Shown piece after piece: positions 44,456 through 53,921 of a stretch of 64,000 nt of DNA; within the stretch, counting starts at the first letter, position 1, and each line of letters opens with the position of its first letter. Under the pieces are notes generated by a model. That model was given only the letters and a program-made list of their open reading frames with translations. It had not been told where the DNA came from and ran no database searches. Made by a program: the position numbers and the translations under genes. Source of the DNA: Oceanococcus sp964629015 (GTDB lineage Bacteria > Pseudomonadota > Gammaproteobacteria > Nevskiales > Oceanococcaceae); the NCBI GenBank assembly GCA_964629015.1, contig CAZVMN010000002.1, positions 124,001 through 188,000 of the forward strand, read 5' to 3'.

Positions 44456-44580
44456 CAAGCTCATAACCGGTTGGATCAATAGCGGAGGGCAAAACTCACC
44501 ATCTAACAAATTCAGCGATGGCATCGGTTATGAGACGTCAACGAGCGAGCGCTGACGATGGTGACGAAGATACAGAACCG
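44424..44580 (-). ncRNA. Candidate structured RNA or long structured 3' UTR
   Basis: The 219-base gap after psd folds well on the minus strand. Helices are: 44536-44543 with 44550-44557 (eight pairs), 44460-44469 with 44525-44534 (ten perfect pairs) enclosing 44498-44503 with 44517-44522, and the terminator stem. In three of four helices the only non-Watson-Crick pairs are G-U on the minus strand and A-C on the plus, so the RNA is minus-sense. I do not recognise the family. It could be an independent small RNA or the 3' end of the upstream mRNA. Confidence 0.5.
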
Positions 44581-44627
44581 TTTTTTACTGGTCGATCGTA
44601 AAAATTACGTAGCTGTCACTATCTCGA

Positions 44628-44906
44628 TTAGCGCACGGAATAGATGCCTTTGCTGGCCGGAATCCACCATGTCAGACCAAACAATGTGGTCATGACCAGC
44701 AAGCGGCCGAGCGCCGGATTGCGAGGCGACACCATCTTCCATGCCAGTGGAATTTCAAGCACGTGAGCAGCGAGAATAACCAGGGTCACCATAGGCACCC
44801 ACTCGCTCCAAGCGCCGCCCATGAACAGCACATAGCCGAACACAGCGATGTACCAGAGGCTCAAAAACGCATTCATTGCGAGCCAGAAGTTTTTATTGTT
44901 CGCCAT
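44628..44906 (-). CDS. Small membrane protein of unknown function
   Basis: This 92-residue protein has three hydrophobic segments (about 8-30, 38-58 and 68-84), with conserved-looking residues WWIPASKGIYSVR at the end. It has no signal cleavage site. I do not recognise its family. It is divergent from hrpA and followed by a structured non-coding stretch ending in a terminator. The ATG at 44906 is preceded by GGAGA at a suitable distance. Confidence 0.75.
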   Translation of the reverse strand: MANNKNFWLAMNAFLSLWYIAVFGYVLFMGGAWSEWVPMVTLVILAAHVLEIPLAWKMVSPRNPALGRLLVMTTLFGLTWWIPASKGIYSVR

Positions 44907-44956
44907 CGGGCGGTCTCCCTGTCATTGATTAACAAACTGTCAAATTCTTGCAGCTA

Positions 44957-47900
44957 ATGCCAGCCGCCTCAACTGTTGATCGTACCCCACTCCCAGTGAC
45001 CTGGGCCTATCCGGACAACCTGCCCGTCAGTCAGGCGCGCGAGCAGATTCTGCAGGCTTTGAATCAGCATCAGGTCATTATCGTTTGCGGCGCGACAGGT
45101 TCCGGCAAATCCACCCAACTGCCAAAGTTTTGCCTCGAGCTGGGGCGCGGTTGTCTGGGGCAGATTGCTCACACACAGCCGCGCCGGCTCGCCGCTCGGG
45201 CATTGGCCGAACGTGTCGCCGAGGAGATTGGTGACGAGGTCGGTCGCACCGTGGGCTGGCAGGTCCGCTTCAAGAATGTCACCAGTGCGGACACTCGCGT
45301 CAAACTGCTCACCGATGGCGTGCTGCTGAATGAACTGCGCCATGACCGCCGCTTGAGCCGTTACGACACCGTCATCATTGACGAAGCTCACGAGCGCAGC
45401 CTGAACATCGATTTTCTGCTCGGCTATCTGAGCCAACTGGCTCCACAACGCCCCGATCTGAAAATCATCATCACCTCGGCCACCTTGGATGCCGAAAAAT
45501 TCTCGCGTCACTTTGGTGATGCCCCGGTGATTGAAGTCCCGGGTAAAAGTCACCCCATTGAATTGCGTTACCAAGAGCCAGACGACGATGATCTGCTGGA
45601 ACTCATCGCTCAGACGGTGGCCAAATTGTGGCGCAGCGACACGGGCGACATTTTGGTGTTCTTACCGGGCGAGCGTGAAATCCGCGATGTTGCCGCGCAC
45701 ATAGAAAAGCACCCCAAGCTCAAAGTCTGGGCGGACAAACAAATCCTGCCGCTGTTCGCACGACAAAGCAGCGCCGCCCAGCAAAAAATCTTCCATCCGG
45801 GCAAAGCGCGTCGGGTTGTCTTGGCCACCAACATCGCCGAAACCTCGCTCACTGTGCCGGGTATCCGCCACGTGATTGACTCGGGCTTGGCCCGCATCTC
45901 ACGCTACAACCCGCGCAGCAAGATTCAAAACCTGCAAATCGAGCCCATCGCCCAGGCCAATGCGGATCAGCGCAAGGGGCGCTGTGGCCGCACCGCACCC
46001 GGGATTTGCATACGCCTCTACGCGGAAGACGATTTTGAAGCGCGGCCTCGCTATACCGAAGCCGAAATTCTGCGCACCAATCTGGCCTCGGTGTTGCTGC
46101 AGATGGCCGATCTGGGTCTTGGCGACCCGGCTGACTTTCCGTTCATTGATCCGCCTCATCAGCGCTACATCAATGACGCGCGTCGTCTGCTTGATCAACT
46201 CCAGGCTTTGCGCAGCGATGGCCGCCTGACACGCACTGGACGAAAAATCGCCCGGTTGCCGGTTGATCCTCGCCTTGGACGCATTTTGCTCGAAGCGCAA
46301 AGGACGCAGTGTCTTCGCGAGGTCCTGCCGATTGTTGCAGCGTTGTCCATGCAGGACCCACGCGAAAGAGATCCCAACAATCGCGACAAGTCCGACCAAG
46401 CGCAGCGCGAATTTGTCGACAAATCCTCCGACTTTCTGACCCTGCTCAATCTTTGGCACAGCGCCGAGTTGGCGCGTTCGGAGATGAGCAACGCCGATTT
46501 CAAACGCTGGTGCAAAGCGCGTTATTTGCACACCCGTCGCATGCAGGAATGGCGCGATCTGATCCGCCAGATTGGCAGCGAGCTGGAGCGCGCCAAAGAC
46601 AAAAAGGAAAGCCAGAATTCGCACGAGCCGGCTTCGTCCATCGAGCCATCGCGGATTCATCAGACTTTGCTGCGCGGTTTGCTTGATCACATCGGCCAAC
46701 ACGACGAGAACGGCGACTACCGCGGGCCGCGTGGCGCGCGCTGGCGTATCCATCCGGAATCGGTGCTGAGCAAACGTCGCCCGAACTGGATGTGTGCAGC
46801 GGAGATCGTCAGCACACGCCGTGTTTACGCCCGCATCGCGGCCCAGGTTGAACCGGAATGGATAGAAAAAGCGGCAGCCCATCTCATCCAAAAGCAAGCA
46901 CTGGAACCCCAATGGGACAAGCAACGCGGTGAGGTGGTCGCACGTGAGCAGGTCAGCCTCTTCGGCTTGATACTGACCGCCGACCGGCGTGTTGCCTATG
47001 CCCAGCATGATCGCTCACACGCGCGTCAGCTGTTCATCCTGCACGCGCTGATCGAAGGCCAATGGGGCCGCCGCGATGCGCCAGCATTTCTTAAGGCCAA
47101 TCAAAATCTGGCCAAACGCCTGCAATCCGAGGAAAACAAACTGCGCCGGCGCGGAATTCTGCGTGCCGATGACGAAATCATCGCCTGGTACGACGAGCGC
47201 CTGCCAGAGGGCATCGTCAACCGTCAGGATTTGCTCAACCAACTGAGCGACGCCTTGGATCAAACGCTGCGTATGCAAGACGCTGATCTTCGCGTGAGCG
47301 CACAAGACGATCTGAGCAATGCTTTTCCCCCTCGTCTGGAAAGCCACGGGCAAAGCCTGAAGTTGCAATACATCTTTGCCCCGGGCCAAGACGATGATGG
47401 GGTCAACCTCGACGTGCCCGTGGCCCAGCTGAATCAACTGGATCAACAACGCCTGGATTGGTTGGTGCCCGGCATGCTGGGCGACAAGATTGAACATCTG
47501 GTGAAAGGTTTACCCAAAGCACAGCGACGCAAGTTCGTGCCGGCATCCGCAACCGTCGAGCATTGCCTGCAAGCGCTGCCTTTCGGCCAGGGTGATTTGT
47601 TCACGGCGCTGGCACGTCAGCTCCAACGCCGTTGTGGTGAGCCCAGCCCCACCGAGCATAATCTGCGCGCCATTGAGATGCCGCCCCGCTTGCAGATGCG
47701 CATTCGACTTCGCAATGCGCAAGGCGCTCAAGTCGCGGCTGGCCGAGATTTATCGCGGCTGCGTGAAACCCTGGGCCATCAGGCAAAAACCGCCTTCAAA
47801 GCCCATCACGACGAACGTTGGTCGATCACCGGCCTATCCCGTTGGGCCGACCCGATGCCCGACACGCTGCCGGACAGCGTGGAGATTTCTGGCGGTCTCC

Positions 47901-48733
47901 GGGCCTTCCCAAGGTTGCGCGATGATGAAGACAGCGCTGCCGTACAACTGTTCGACGATGTCGAGGACGCGCGTCGCAATCATCGCGAAGGACTGCTGCG
48001 TCTGCTGCTGATGACACAGCACAAAAACCTGCAGCAACGCTTGAAGAGCCTGCCCAACCGACAAACTATCGTCCTGCGCTTGTCTGCGCTACCCGTGGCG
48101 GAAGCTGCGGATCAGCATTTGATTGATCTGTTGGCGCCGACGCGTCGACACGGCGACCTGCTGAGCTCGCTAACAGCGCGGGTCGTGAGCGATACGCAGC
48201 TGGACGACGGCATCTTCTCCCGTACCGCTTTCGAATCCACGCTGGCCAACACGCAAGCGCTGGCTGAACAGCTGCAGCAGCACTGGCAGGCAATCTCACG
48301 CCTGGCGGATGCCTGGGCACAATGGGTGGCTTGCGAGAAGCCACAATCTGACGATCCCGCAGCCCAGGACATGCAAAACCAACTGACCTGGCTGCTCAGC
48401 CCCGGTTGGCTGGAAAGAACACCCGCGATTGGCGACCTGCCGCGTTACATCCAAGCCCTGTGCATGCGTGCCGAGCGTTGGCAACATCAGCCTGCGGAAG
48501 ACAGCCAACGACAAGCTTTGATCTCACCACACTGGCAACGTGCGAAAGACGCATTCCTGCGCTGCGCCAAACGTCGTCAGGCCGCGCCTGCCAGCCTCAT
48601 CGCCTACCGCTGGATGATTGAGGAGTACCGCGTATCGGTGTTCGCTCAGACGCTGAAAACCCGCCAAAAAGTGTCGGAGAAACGGCTTGAGCAAGCGTGG
48701 CGCGAGCTCAAGCCCGTAATAGATCGACTCTAG
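44957..48733 (+). CDS. hrpA: ATP-dependent RNA helicase HrpA
   Basis: HrpA is a very long DEAH-box RNA helicase acting on ribosome-associated RNA. Walker A is VCGATGSGKSTQLPK, the DEAH box IIDEAHERSLNIDFLLGYL, and the QRKGRCGRTAPGICIRLY motif VI follows; the DUF3418-type C-terminal extension fills residues 650 onward. Length is about 1258 residues. The frame also has a TTG at 44948; I chose the ATG at 44957. It is divergent from a small membrane protein. Confidence 0.96.
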   Translation: MPAASTVDRTPLPVTWAYPDNLPVSQAREQILQALNQHQVIIVCGATGSGKSTQLPKFCLELGRGCLGQIAHTQPRRLAARALAERVAEEIGDEVGRTVGWQVRFKNVTSADTRVKLLTDGVLLNELRHDRRLSRYDTVIIDEAHERSLNIDFLLGYLSQLAPQRPDLKIIITSATLDAEKFSRHFGDAPVIEVPGKSHPIELRYQEPDDDDLLELIAQTVAKLWRSDTGDILVFLPGEREIRDVAAHIEKHPKLKVWADKQILPLFARQSSAAQQKIFHPGKARRVVLATNIAETSLTVPGIRHVIDSGLARISRYNPRSKIQNLQIEPIAQANADQRKGRCGRTAPGICIRLYAEDDFEARPRYTEAEILRTNLASVLLQMADLGLGDPADFPFIDPPHQRYINDARRLLDQLQALRSDGRLTRTGRKIARLPVDPRLGRILLEAQRTQCLREVLPIVAALSMQDPRERDPNNRDKSDQAQREFVDKSSDFLTLLNLWHSAELARSEMSNADFKRWCKARYLHTRRMQEWRDLIRQIGSELERAKDKKESQNSHEPASSIEPSRIHQTLLRGLLDHIGQHDENGDYRGPRGARWRIHPESVLSKRRPNWMCAAEIVSTRRVYARIAAQVEPEWIEKAAAHLIQKQALEPQWDKQRGEVVAREQVSLFGLILTADRRVAYAQHDRSHARQLFILHALIEGQWGRRDAPAFLKANQNLAKRLQSEENKLRRRGILRADDEIIAWYDERLPEGIVNRQDLLNQLSDALDQTLRMQDADLRVSAQDDLSNAFPPRLESHGQSLKLQYIFAPGQDDDGVNLDVPVAQLNQLDQQRLDWLVPGMLGDKIEHLVKGLPKAQRRKFVPASATVEHCLQALPFGQGDLFTALARQLQRRCGEPSPTEHNLRAIEMPPRLQMRIRLRNAQGAQVAAGRDLSRLRETLGHQAKTAFKAHHDERWSITGLSRWADPMPDTLPDSVEISGGLRAFPRLRDDEDSAAVQLFDDVEDARRNHREGLLRLLLMTQHKNLQQRLKSLPNRQTIVLRLSALPVAEAADQHLIDLLAPTRRHGDLLSSLTARVVSDTQLDDGIFSRTAFESTLANTQALAEQLQQHWQAISRLADAWAQWVACEKPQSDDPAAQDMQNQLTWLLSPGWLERTPAIGDLPRYIQALCMRAERWQHQPAEDSQRQALISPHWQRAKDAFLRCAKRRQAAPASLIAYRWMIEEYRVSVFAQTLKTRQKVSEKRLEQAWRELKPVIDRL

Positions 48734-48742
48734 CGAACAACC

Positions 48743-48765
48743 ACAGGGGACAACCGCCCCTTTGT
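48743..48765. terminator. Possible bidirectional terminator
   Basis: ACAGGGG and CCCC with TTTGT form a weak stem between the convergent hrpA and the glycine-rich lipoprotein gene, each stop being only a few bases away. The stem is short, so this is a tentative call. Confidence 0.35.
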
Positions 48766-48766
48766 C

Positions 48767-50887
48767 TCAATTATCAACAACGCACGTTGTATCGCAGAAC
48801 GTGTTCGAATCATTGGCCAATTCACCATGCAGTGCGATTGAGCGCCCAGCCCCGGTGCCGCCAAACTGCAGGCGAAGAAAGTGTCCGCCTTGTCCAAACA
48901 ATGTGACGTTATTCGAGTTGCTTTGAGCGGTCGTACTATCAATCTGACTGGTGCTCAAGGTGCCATTCGATCCAACACTGGTCACGCTGGGCCCCGAATT
49001 TTGGTCGTCAGCGGCGATTTGAATCGTACTCACATCATTTCCACAGCCATTGCCGCAAGTATAGCTCCCTATAAACGCATCAAAAGGAGCGGGAGTAGCC
49101 GTCGGACTGGGTGTCGGGGTCGCAGACGGACTCGGATTCGCCGTGGGCGTCGCTGTTGGCGTGGGTGTGGGATCCACAATCGGGGTCGCTGTTGGCGTCG
49201 GGCTGGGCGATGGAGTTACCACCGGGCAGTCACATGTGCCGGGAGGTAGACCAGGAGCCACAGCACCCGCGGTGCCATCGCCGTTGGTCGCCGAGGCATC
49301 ACCACTGGAACCATCGACCGCCGGAAAATCGCCGCATTGACCACCGACACCCGCTGCGCTCGCTCCCTCACCTGCCGAACCGTCATTATCAGTTCCAGTT
49401 CCGGGAGCCCCACCATTGGATACCGCATCCCCCCCGACGCCGCCATTCCCGGCAACGGGGACAGGACAGCTGGGTTCGTCTCCTCCGGCGCCACCGTTAC
49501 CGCCACTGGCCGACGCCTCGCCACCGTCACCGCCGGTCACTTCGGGCGATGCACCATTGAAACCCGTTGCTGCAAAGCTCGCATCGCCGCCAGCCCCGCC
49601 TGTTGCGGTCGCATCACCACCGTCAGCACCATGACGCTGTGCACCGTCGCAGTTGTCACCACCGGTTCCCCCGGTCGCCGTTGCCGAACCGCCGGCGCCA
49701 CCCTGGTAATCGCCAATCGTAACGTTGGCCAATCCAGCGACCCCCCTGGCGCGAAGAACCTTAACCGCGTCACCTCCACGTCCTCCGGTCGCTACCGCGT
49801 TCGCACCCGTGGTCGGATCACACTGACTTTGGCCGTCCAGACCGTTTGCACTCGCATTGCCGCCTGGGCCGCCATCCCCGGGAACAATGAGCAAAGTCCC
49901 GTTGGCAATGTCAATGCTCTGTCCGGCGGAAATTTTAAGATCCCCAGCGTCACCGCCACGCCCACCGACAGCCATAGCGTCACGTCCAACGGCAATGGCG
50001 TCCTGGCCGGGAGCACCATCCATCAGACGCAGAATCGAATTGCCTTTGAACGTGACTTTCCCCTGTGAACGCACGTTCAAGGTCATACCCTTCTTACCAT
50101 TTGAACCTTGAACGTCTTTGGCGTCGTCAGGATCGGTCGCGATTTGCTCGTTAATCTCCAGCGGCAACCATACCGGCGGATCATTCTGGAAGTCTTCGAT
50201 TTCAACGTCGCAGGTCGCCCAAATCGCCACCACCAGAGAACCATCAAAGTTCTGCGACACCTCAGGCCCAGCCCATTGGCCAGTGATGCGATTCACATTG
50301 GTCGTATCGCAGTCCCTCGCCTTGGACTGCACGAAGTGATTACCCGCCACTGTGCGAGCTTTTAGCGGAAGCGCGAGCTCGTCCTCTACTGGCGGCGCCA
50401 TAAGCACGGGTGATTGGCCATCATCAACCGTTGCGTCGGCTGCATATTGTTCCGGCAAAAGAAGCTGCGCGCTGTCATCAACAACAATCACAGCACCGGA
50501 AATATACGGTTGGAAATCGTCGCGCAAAGTGAACGTCGCGTCCGTGACAAACCGCACCACAGCGGGAGAGTCATCGCTGGAATCGCTGGTGATCACGCAA
50601 TTCAAATCCAATGCGTCGCTCACAACAAAATCGACTTCCGTGACACCATCGGAAAGCTCGATAGCTCCACCACAAACGAAGCTCTCTGTGATGGAAACTT
50701 GGACGGCGCCGTCATCATCGCCATCAACGATTCGCAGGGCTTGCCCTTTTGCTAGCGTCAGCGACGCGAAACTGGCCACGTCAGTGACCGTAACGTCGGC
50801 CTCGGCATCCCCGTTGCTACTGCTCGAACACCCGGACAGAGCCAGCGCAAACGCGACTCCTACCCAAAAGAAATCACGTGTAGCCAT
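48767..50887 (-). CDS. Glycine-rich repeat surface lipoprotein
   Basis: This 706-residue protein has a lipoprotein signal ending LALSGC (Cys20). An N-terminal region of about 260 residues, beta-rich and acidic, leads to a glycine-rich block (about 295-545) with many GG(R/A/N/D)GGD repeats, reminiscent of collagen-like or PE-PGRS-type low-complexity sequence. A Pro/Thr/Ser-rich linker (TPSPSPTPTATP type) separates a final domain of about 110 residues with cysteine pairs (YTCGNGCGN, FCDTTC). It is probably exported to the outer surface. The family and role are unknown. It is divergent from the enzyme cluster at 51-56 kb. Confidence 0.75.
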   Translation of the reverse strand: MATRDFFWVGVAFALALSGCSSSSNGDAEADVTVTDVASFASLTLAKGQALRIVDGDDDGAVQVSITESFVCGGAIELSDGVTEVDFVVSDALDLNCVITSDSSDDSPAVVRFVTDATFTLRDDFQPYISGAVIVVDDSAQLLLPEQYAADATVDDGQSPVLMAPPVEDELALPLKARTVAGNHFVQSKARDCDTTNVNRITGQWAGPEVSQNFDGSLVVAIWATCDVEIEDFQNDPPVWLPLEINEQIATDPDDAKDVQGSNGKKGMTLNVRSQGKVTFKGNSILRLMDGAPGQDAIAVGRDAMAVGGRGGDAGDLKISAGQSIDIANGTLLIVPGDGGPGGNASANGLDGQSQCDPTTGANAVATGGRGGDAVKVLRARGVAGLANVTIGDYQGGAGGSATATGGTGGDNCDGAQRHGADGGDATATGGAGGDASFAATGFNGASPEVTGGDGGEASASGGNGGAGGDEPSCPVPVAGNGGVGGDAVSNGGAPGTGTDNDGSAGEGASAAGVGGQCGDFPAVDGSSGDASATNGDGTAGAVAPGLPPGTCDCPVVTPSPSPTPTATPIVDPTPTPTATPTANPSPSATPTPSPTATPAPFDAFIGSYTCGNGCGNDVSTIQIAADDQNSGPSVTSVGSNGTLSTSQIDSTTAQSNSNNVTLFGQGGHFLRLQFGGTGAGRSIALHGELANDSNTFCDTTCVVDN

Positions 50888-51034
50888 GGCAAACCCCTCA
50901 TTGCTCTTCCTAGACTAAGGTATTCCAGCTTCCAAAAGCCTTCAAGGCAGCCATGGCCGAAAATGTGAGCCGAGTCTCAATTCGCTCAGTGATTTACTAT
51001 GCTCGCTGTCACAGAACTACCCATTAGGCCCGAT

Positions 51035-52489
51035 ATGACAGCGTCTCCCCAATTCGACGTCCTAATCCTTGGCGCAGGCTTATCCGGCATAGGTGCCGCC
51101 TGCCACCTGACTCGCAAACTGCCGCACAAAAGTTACGCCATACTCGAACGCCGGGACGCCATCGGCGGCACTTGGGATCTGTTCCGGTATCCGGGTATCC
51201 GTTCCGATTCGGATATGTCCACGTTCGGCTACAACTTCCGCCCCTGGCGTGAGCCCAAAGTTCTCGCCGATGGTCCGTCAATTAAGAAGTACGTGACCGA
51301 AACCGCACAGCAGTACGATGTCATCCCCAAGATCCGATTCGGGCGCAAAGTGGTGCGCGCCGACTGGTCGAGTGCGGATGAGCTGTGGAAGATCACAACC
51401 ACACGCGAGGACAACGGCGAAACCGAAAGCTGGACGGCGCGCCACATCATCACGGCCACGGGTTACTACAACTACGATGCCGGCTATACACCGGAGTTTC
51501 CCGGCCGCAAGCGTTTCAAAGGTCAGGTTGTTCATCCTCAGCACTGGCCGGAGGATCTCGACTGTAAGAACAAGAACGTGGTGGTGATCGGCAGCGGCGC
51601 CACGGCGATTACGCTGGTGCCATCGCTCGCGCGACAGGGGGCAAACGTCACCATGTTGCAGCGCTCACCGACGTACGTGGTATCCGTTCCCGGCGTCGAT
51701 CCGCTGTGGTCGAAACTGTCTCGCTTCCTGCCTGCCAAATCGGTTTACACCGCCACACGTGCACGCAACATCGGGATGCAACGCGCATTGTTTGTGGCCT
51801 CGCGCGAACGACCCAAGGCGGTGAAGCGCCTGCTGCGCAGGCTGACCCAGCGACAGCTCGGCGGCAAAGTCGATCTCAAACACTTCAGCCCGTCTTACAA
51901 CCCTTGGGATGAGCGCCTTTGCGTGGTTCCTGATGGAGATCTGTTCCGCGTGCTGCGCAACGGCAAGGCACACATCGTGACCGACACGATTAAAACCTTT
52001 GACGCCAAAGGCATCGCGCTGGACTCCGGGACGCATCTCGATGCTGACGTGATTGTCACCGCGACCGGTCTCGATTTGCAGCTGTTTGGCGGTGCCGAGA
52101 TGTATATCGACGGCAAACCCGTCGAAATCAGCGAGCACATGGCTTACAAAGGCATGATGATTGAAAGCATACCCAATATGTTGGTGATCTTCGGCTACAC
52201 CAACGCCTCCTGGACTCTGAAAGCCGATATCGTCTGCGAACATTACTGTCGCCTGATGGCCTTGATGGACAAGCGCCATGCCACAACCGTGACACCGCGC
52301 GCCAACGGCGCTCTGCGCAGCGAAGACACCATCATGGGGAGCCTCAGTTCAGGCTATGTTCGCCGCGGTGCTGATCGTCTTCCAAGGCAAGGTCGTAAAG
52401 CGCCGTGGGCTGTCCTCAATGACTATCTCCGCGACGCCGCCACACTCAAATTCGGCCGCGTGAAAAACGACGCGTTGGACATTCGCTAA
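51035..52489 (+). CDS. Flavin-containing monooxygenase, Baeyer-Villiger type
   Basis: This 484-residue protein is of the EthA-like flavin monooxygenase group, which inserts oxygen next to carbonyls or oxidises sulfur or nitrogen using FAD and NADPH. The FAD site is GAGLSG (13-18), with GGTWD at 44-48. The Baeyer-Villiger fingerprint FxGxxxHxxxWP is FKGQVVHPQHWP (161-172), and the NADPH site GSGATA is at 186-191. A longer start exists at 50999 without a clear binding site. The substrate is unknown. It is the first of four same-strand genes, 43 bases from the next. Confidence 0.85.
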   Translation: MTASPQFDVLILGAGLSGIGAACHLTRKLPHKSYAILERRDAIGGTWDLFRYPGIRSDSDMSTFGYNFRPWREPKVLADGPSIKKYVTETAQQYDVIPKIRFGRKVVRADWSSADELWKITTTREDNGETESWTARHIITATGYYNYDAGYTPEFPGRKRFKGQVVHPQHWPEDLDCKNKNVVVIGSGATAITLVPSLARQGANVTMLQRSPTYVVSVPGVDPLWSKLSRFLPAKSVYTATRARNIGMQRALFVASRERPKAVKRLLRRLTQRQLGGKVDLKHFSPSYNPWDERLCVVPDGDLFRVLRNGKAHIVTDTIKTFDAKGIALDSGTHLDADVIVTATGLDLQLFGGAEMYIDGKPVEISEHMAYKGMMIESIPNMLVIFGYTNASWTLKADIVCEHYCRLMALMDKRHATTVTPRANGALRSEDTIMGSLSSGYVRRGADRLPRQGRKAPWAVLNDYLRDAATLKFGRVKNDALDIR

Positions 52490-52532
52490 ATGCGGCCTCG
52501 CGTTCCATTCTTCAAAATACACACGACTTTGC

Positions 52533-53906
52533 ATGATCATTGACCGGGACAATCACGAAACGGGCCTGGATCACCCGATCCACGACATCTTCGATCTGAC
52601 GAGCACCGAATATCAAACCCTGCTCAACGCCACGGTCGACGAAGCGCGCACAGCCATTGCTCGTGGCGACGTCCACGCCGTGCGAGGCTTGGCTGGCCAT
52701 TTTGCTTTAGTGGCCCGCGAGGGCGAATTGATCCGCATGGCGCGCTCTCTCGCCGTGCCCATGCGCTATTTCATCGTCAAACGGCGTGATGGTCCGGCAC
52801 TGGTTGTTGCCCACCGGATTGCAGATATTCGCGATTGGCTCGAAAACAACGGCTTTCTGAATCAGTTTCACCCCAGCTACACGCGAATGGTGCCAGCCCA
52901 TCACATAACCGAGTTGCGTTTGATCGGATGTCCCGACCCACAACCGCAACATCATCGCTTTTTCACACCGGCACAAAACACGCTGCCGGCCGATCTCGAC
53001 GCTATTGGTCGAGCGTACGCGGAGAAAACCAGCGAAGCGATTGCGCACTATCTGCAGTCTCTGCCTGAGGACGCCCCCGTTGGCGTGTTGTTCTCCGGCG
53101 GCATCGACAGCGGCATGGTTTTGGTTTTGACCTATCACGTCATGCTGCAGCTGGGCATGAATCCGGGACGACTCAAAGCGTTCACCTTGAGTGTTGCGAC
53201 GGAATCCGGTGCGGATTGCAGTGACCTGGCTCAAGCACGCCAATTTCTTGCCGAAATGGACCTGCTTTTCTTACTTGAGCCAGTGCAAGTGTCACCAGAA
53301 AAAGTGTCGTGGCAGAAAGCCGTGGCTGTCGTTGAGGACTACAAACCGCTCGACGTCCAAGCCGGCACCATGACCCTGACATTGCTGGAGGCTGTTCGCG
53401 AGCGTTATCCCGATTGGGTCTATCTGATGGATGGGGATGGTGGAGATGAAAATCTCAAGGACTATCCGATTGAGGATGGCGGGGAACTCACCATCCGCAG
53501 CGTGCTCAACAATTTGATGCTGTATCACGAAGGATGGGGCGTGGATGCGATCAAACATTCGGCAACATTTTCGGGGGGCTTATCGCGCGGTTGCACACGC
53601 TCATTTGGGCCGGCGGTCTCTCTTGGCTTCCGCGTCTTCAGCCCACTTACCGTTCCCGATGTTGTCGAAGTCGCGGAAGGGATTCCCTTCATTCAGCTGA
53701 CCGATTGGCAACTCGACCGGCTGTATGCCCTGAAAGGCGAGGTCGTCGCACGTGGCGTTCAAGCCGTAAGCGGACGTGCCATGCCGATTTTCGAAAAACG
53801 CCGTTTTCAACACGGTGCGACCGACACCACCGGGCAAAACAGCTTACTGCCTGCGAGTGAAGCGGCTTGCCGCGCCGCGTTTCGTGATGTGTTCGAACCC
53901 CGCTGA
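52533..53906 (+). CDS. Asparagine-synthetase-like amide ligase lacking the glutaminase nucleophile
   Basis: A 457-residue protein whose C-terminal half is an AsnB-type synthetase: PP-loop SGGIDSG (188-194) and the Mg/PPi motif DGDGGDENLKD (300-310). The N-terminal 150 residues resemble a class II glutamine amidotransferase (RGLAGHFALV, IVKRRDGPALVVAHRIADI) but lack the leading Cys, so glutamine is probably not the nitrogen source. It may adenylate a carboxylate and join it to an amine, as beta-lactam synthetases do; this is inference. The substrate is not known. It ends in a hairpin that overlaps its stop. Confidence 0.8.
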   Translation: MIIDRDNHETGLDHPIHDIFDLTSTEYQTLLNATVDEARTAIARGDVHAVRGLAGHFALVAREGELIRMARSLAVPMRYFIVKRRDGPALVVAHRIADIRDWLENNGFLNQFHPSYTRMVPAHHITELRLIGCPDPQPQHHRFFTPAQNTLPADLDAIGRAYAEKTSEAIAHYLQSLPEDAPVGVLFSGGIDSGMVLVLTYHVMLQLGMNPGRLKAFTLSVATESGADCSDLAQARQFLAEMDLLFLLEPVQVSPEKVSWQKAVAVVEDYKPLDVQAGTMTLTLLEAVRERYPDWVYLMDGDGGDENLKDYPIEDGGELTIRSVLNNLMLYHEGWGVDAIKHSATFSGGLSRGCTRSFGPAVSLGFRVFSPLTVPDVVEVAEGIPFIQLTDWQLDRLYALKGEVVARGVQAVSGRAMPIFEKRRFQHGATDTTGQNSLLPASEAACRAAFRDVFEPR

Positions 53907-53919
53907 TACGCGGGGTTCG
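53894..53919 (+). promoter_or_regulatory. Hairpin over the stop codon and next ribosome binding site
   Basis: CGAACCCCGC (53894-53903) and GCGGGGTTCG (53910-53919) form a perfect ten-pair stem with loop TGATAC. The loop holds the TGA of the synthetase-like gene, and the right arm holds the GGGG that precedes the radical SAM ATG at 53922. A ribosome reaching the stop would melt the stem and expose that site. No T run follows, so it is not a terminator. Confidence 0.65.
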
Positions 53920-53921
53920 CC

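Noticed and set aside
49111..50111. Pro/Arg- and Thr-rich frames opposite the glycine-rich lipoprotein
   Set aside because: They mirror the GGxGGD repeats and have no start context or motif.
53894..53919. Hairpin between synthetase-like and radical SAM genes as a terminator
   Set aside because: No T run follows and the next ATG is three bases away.
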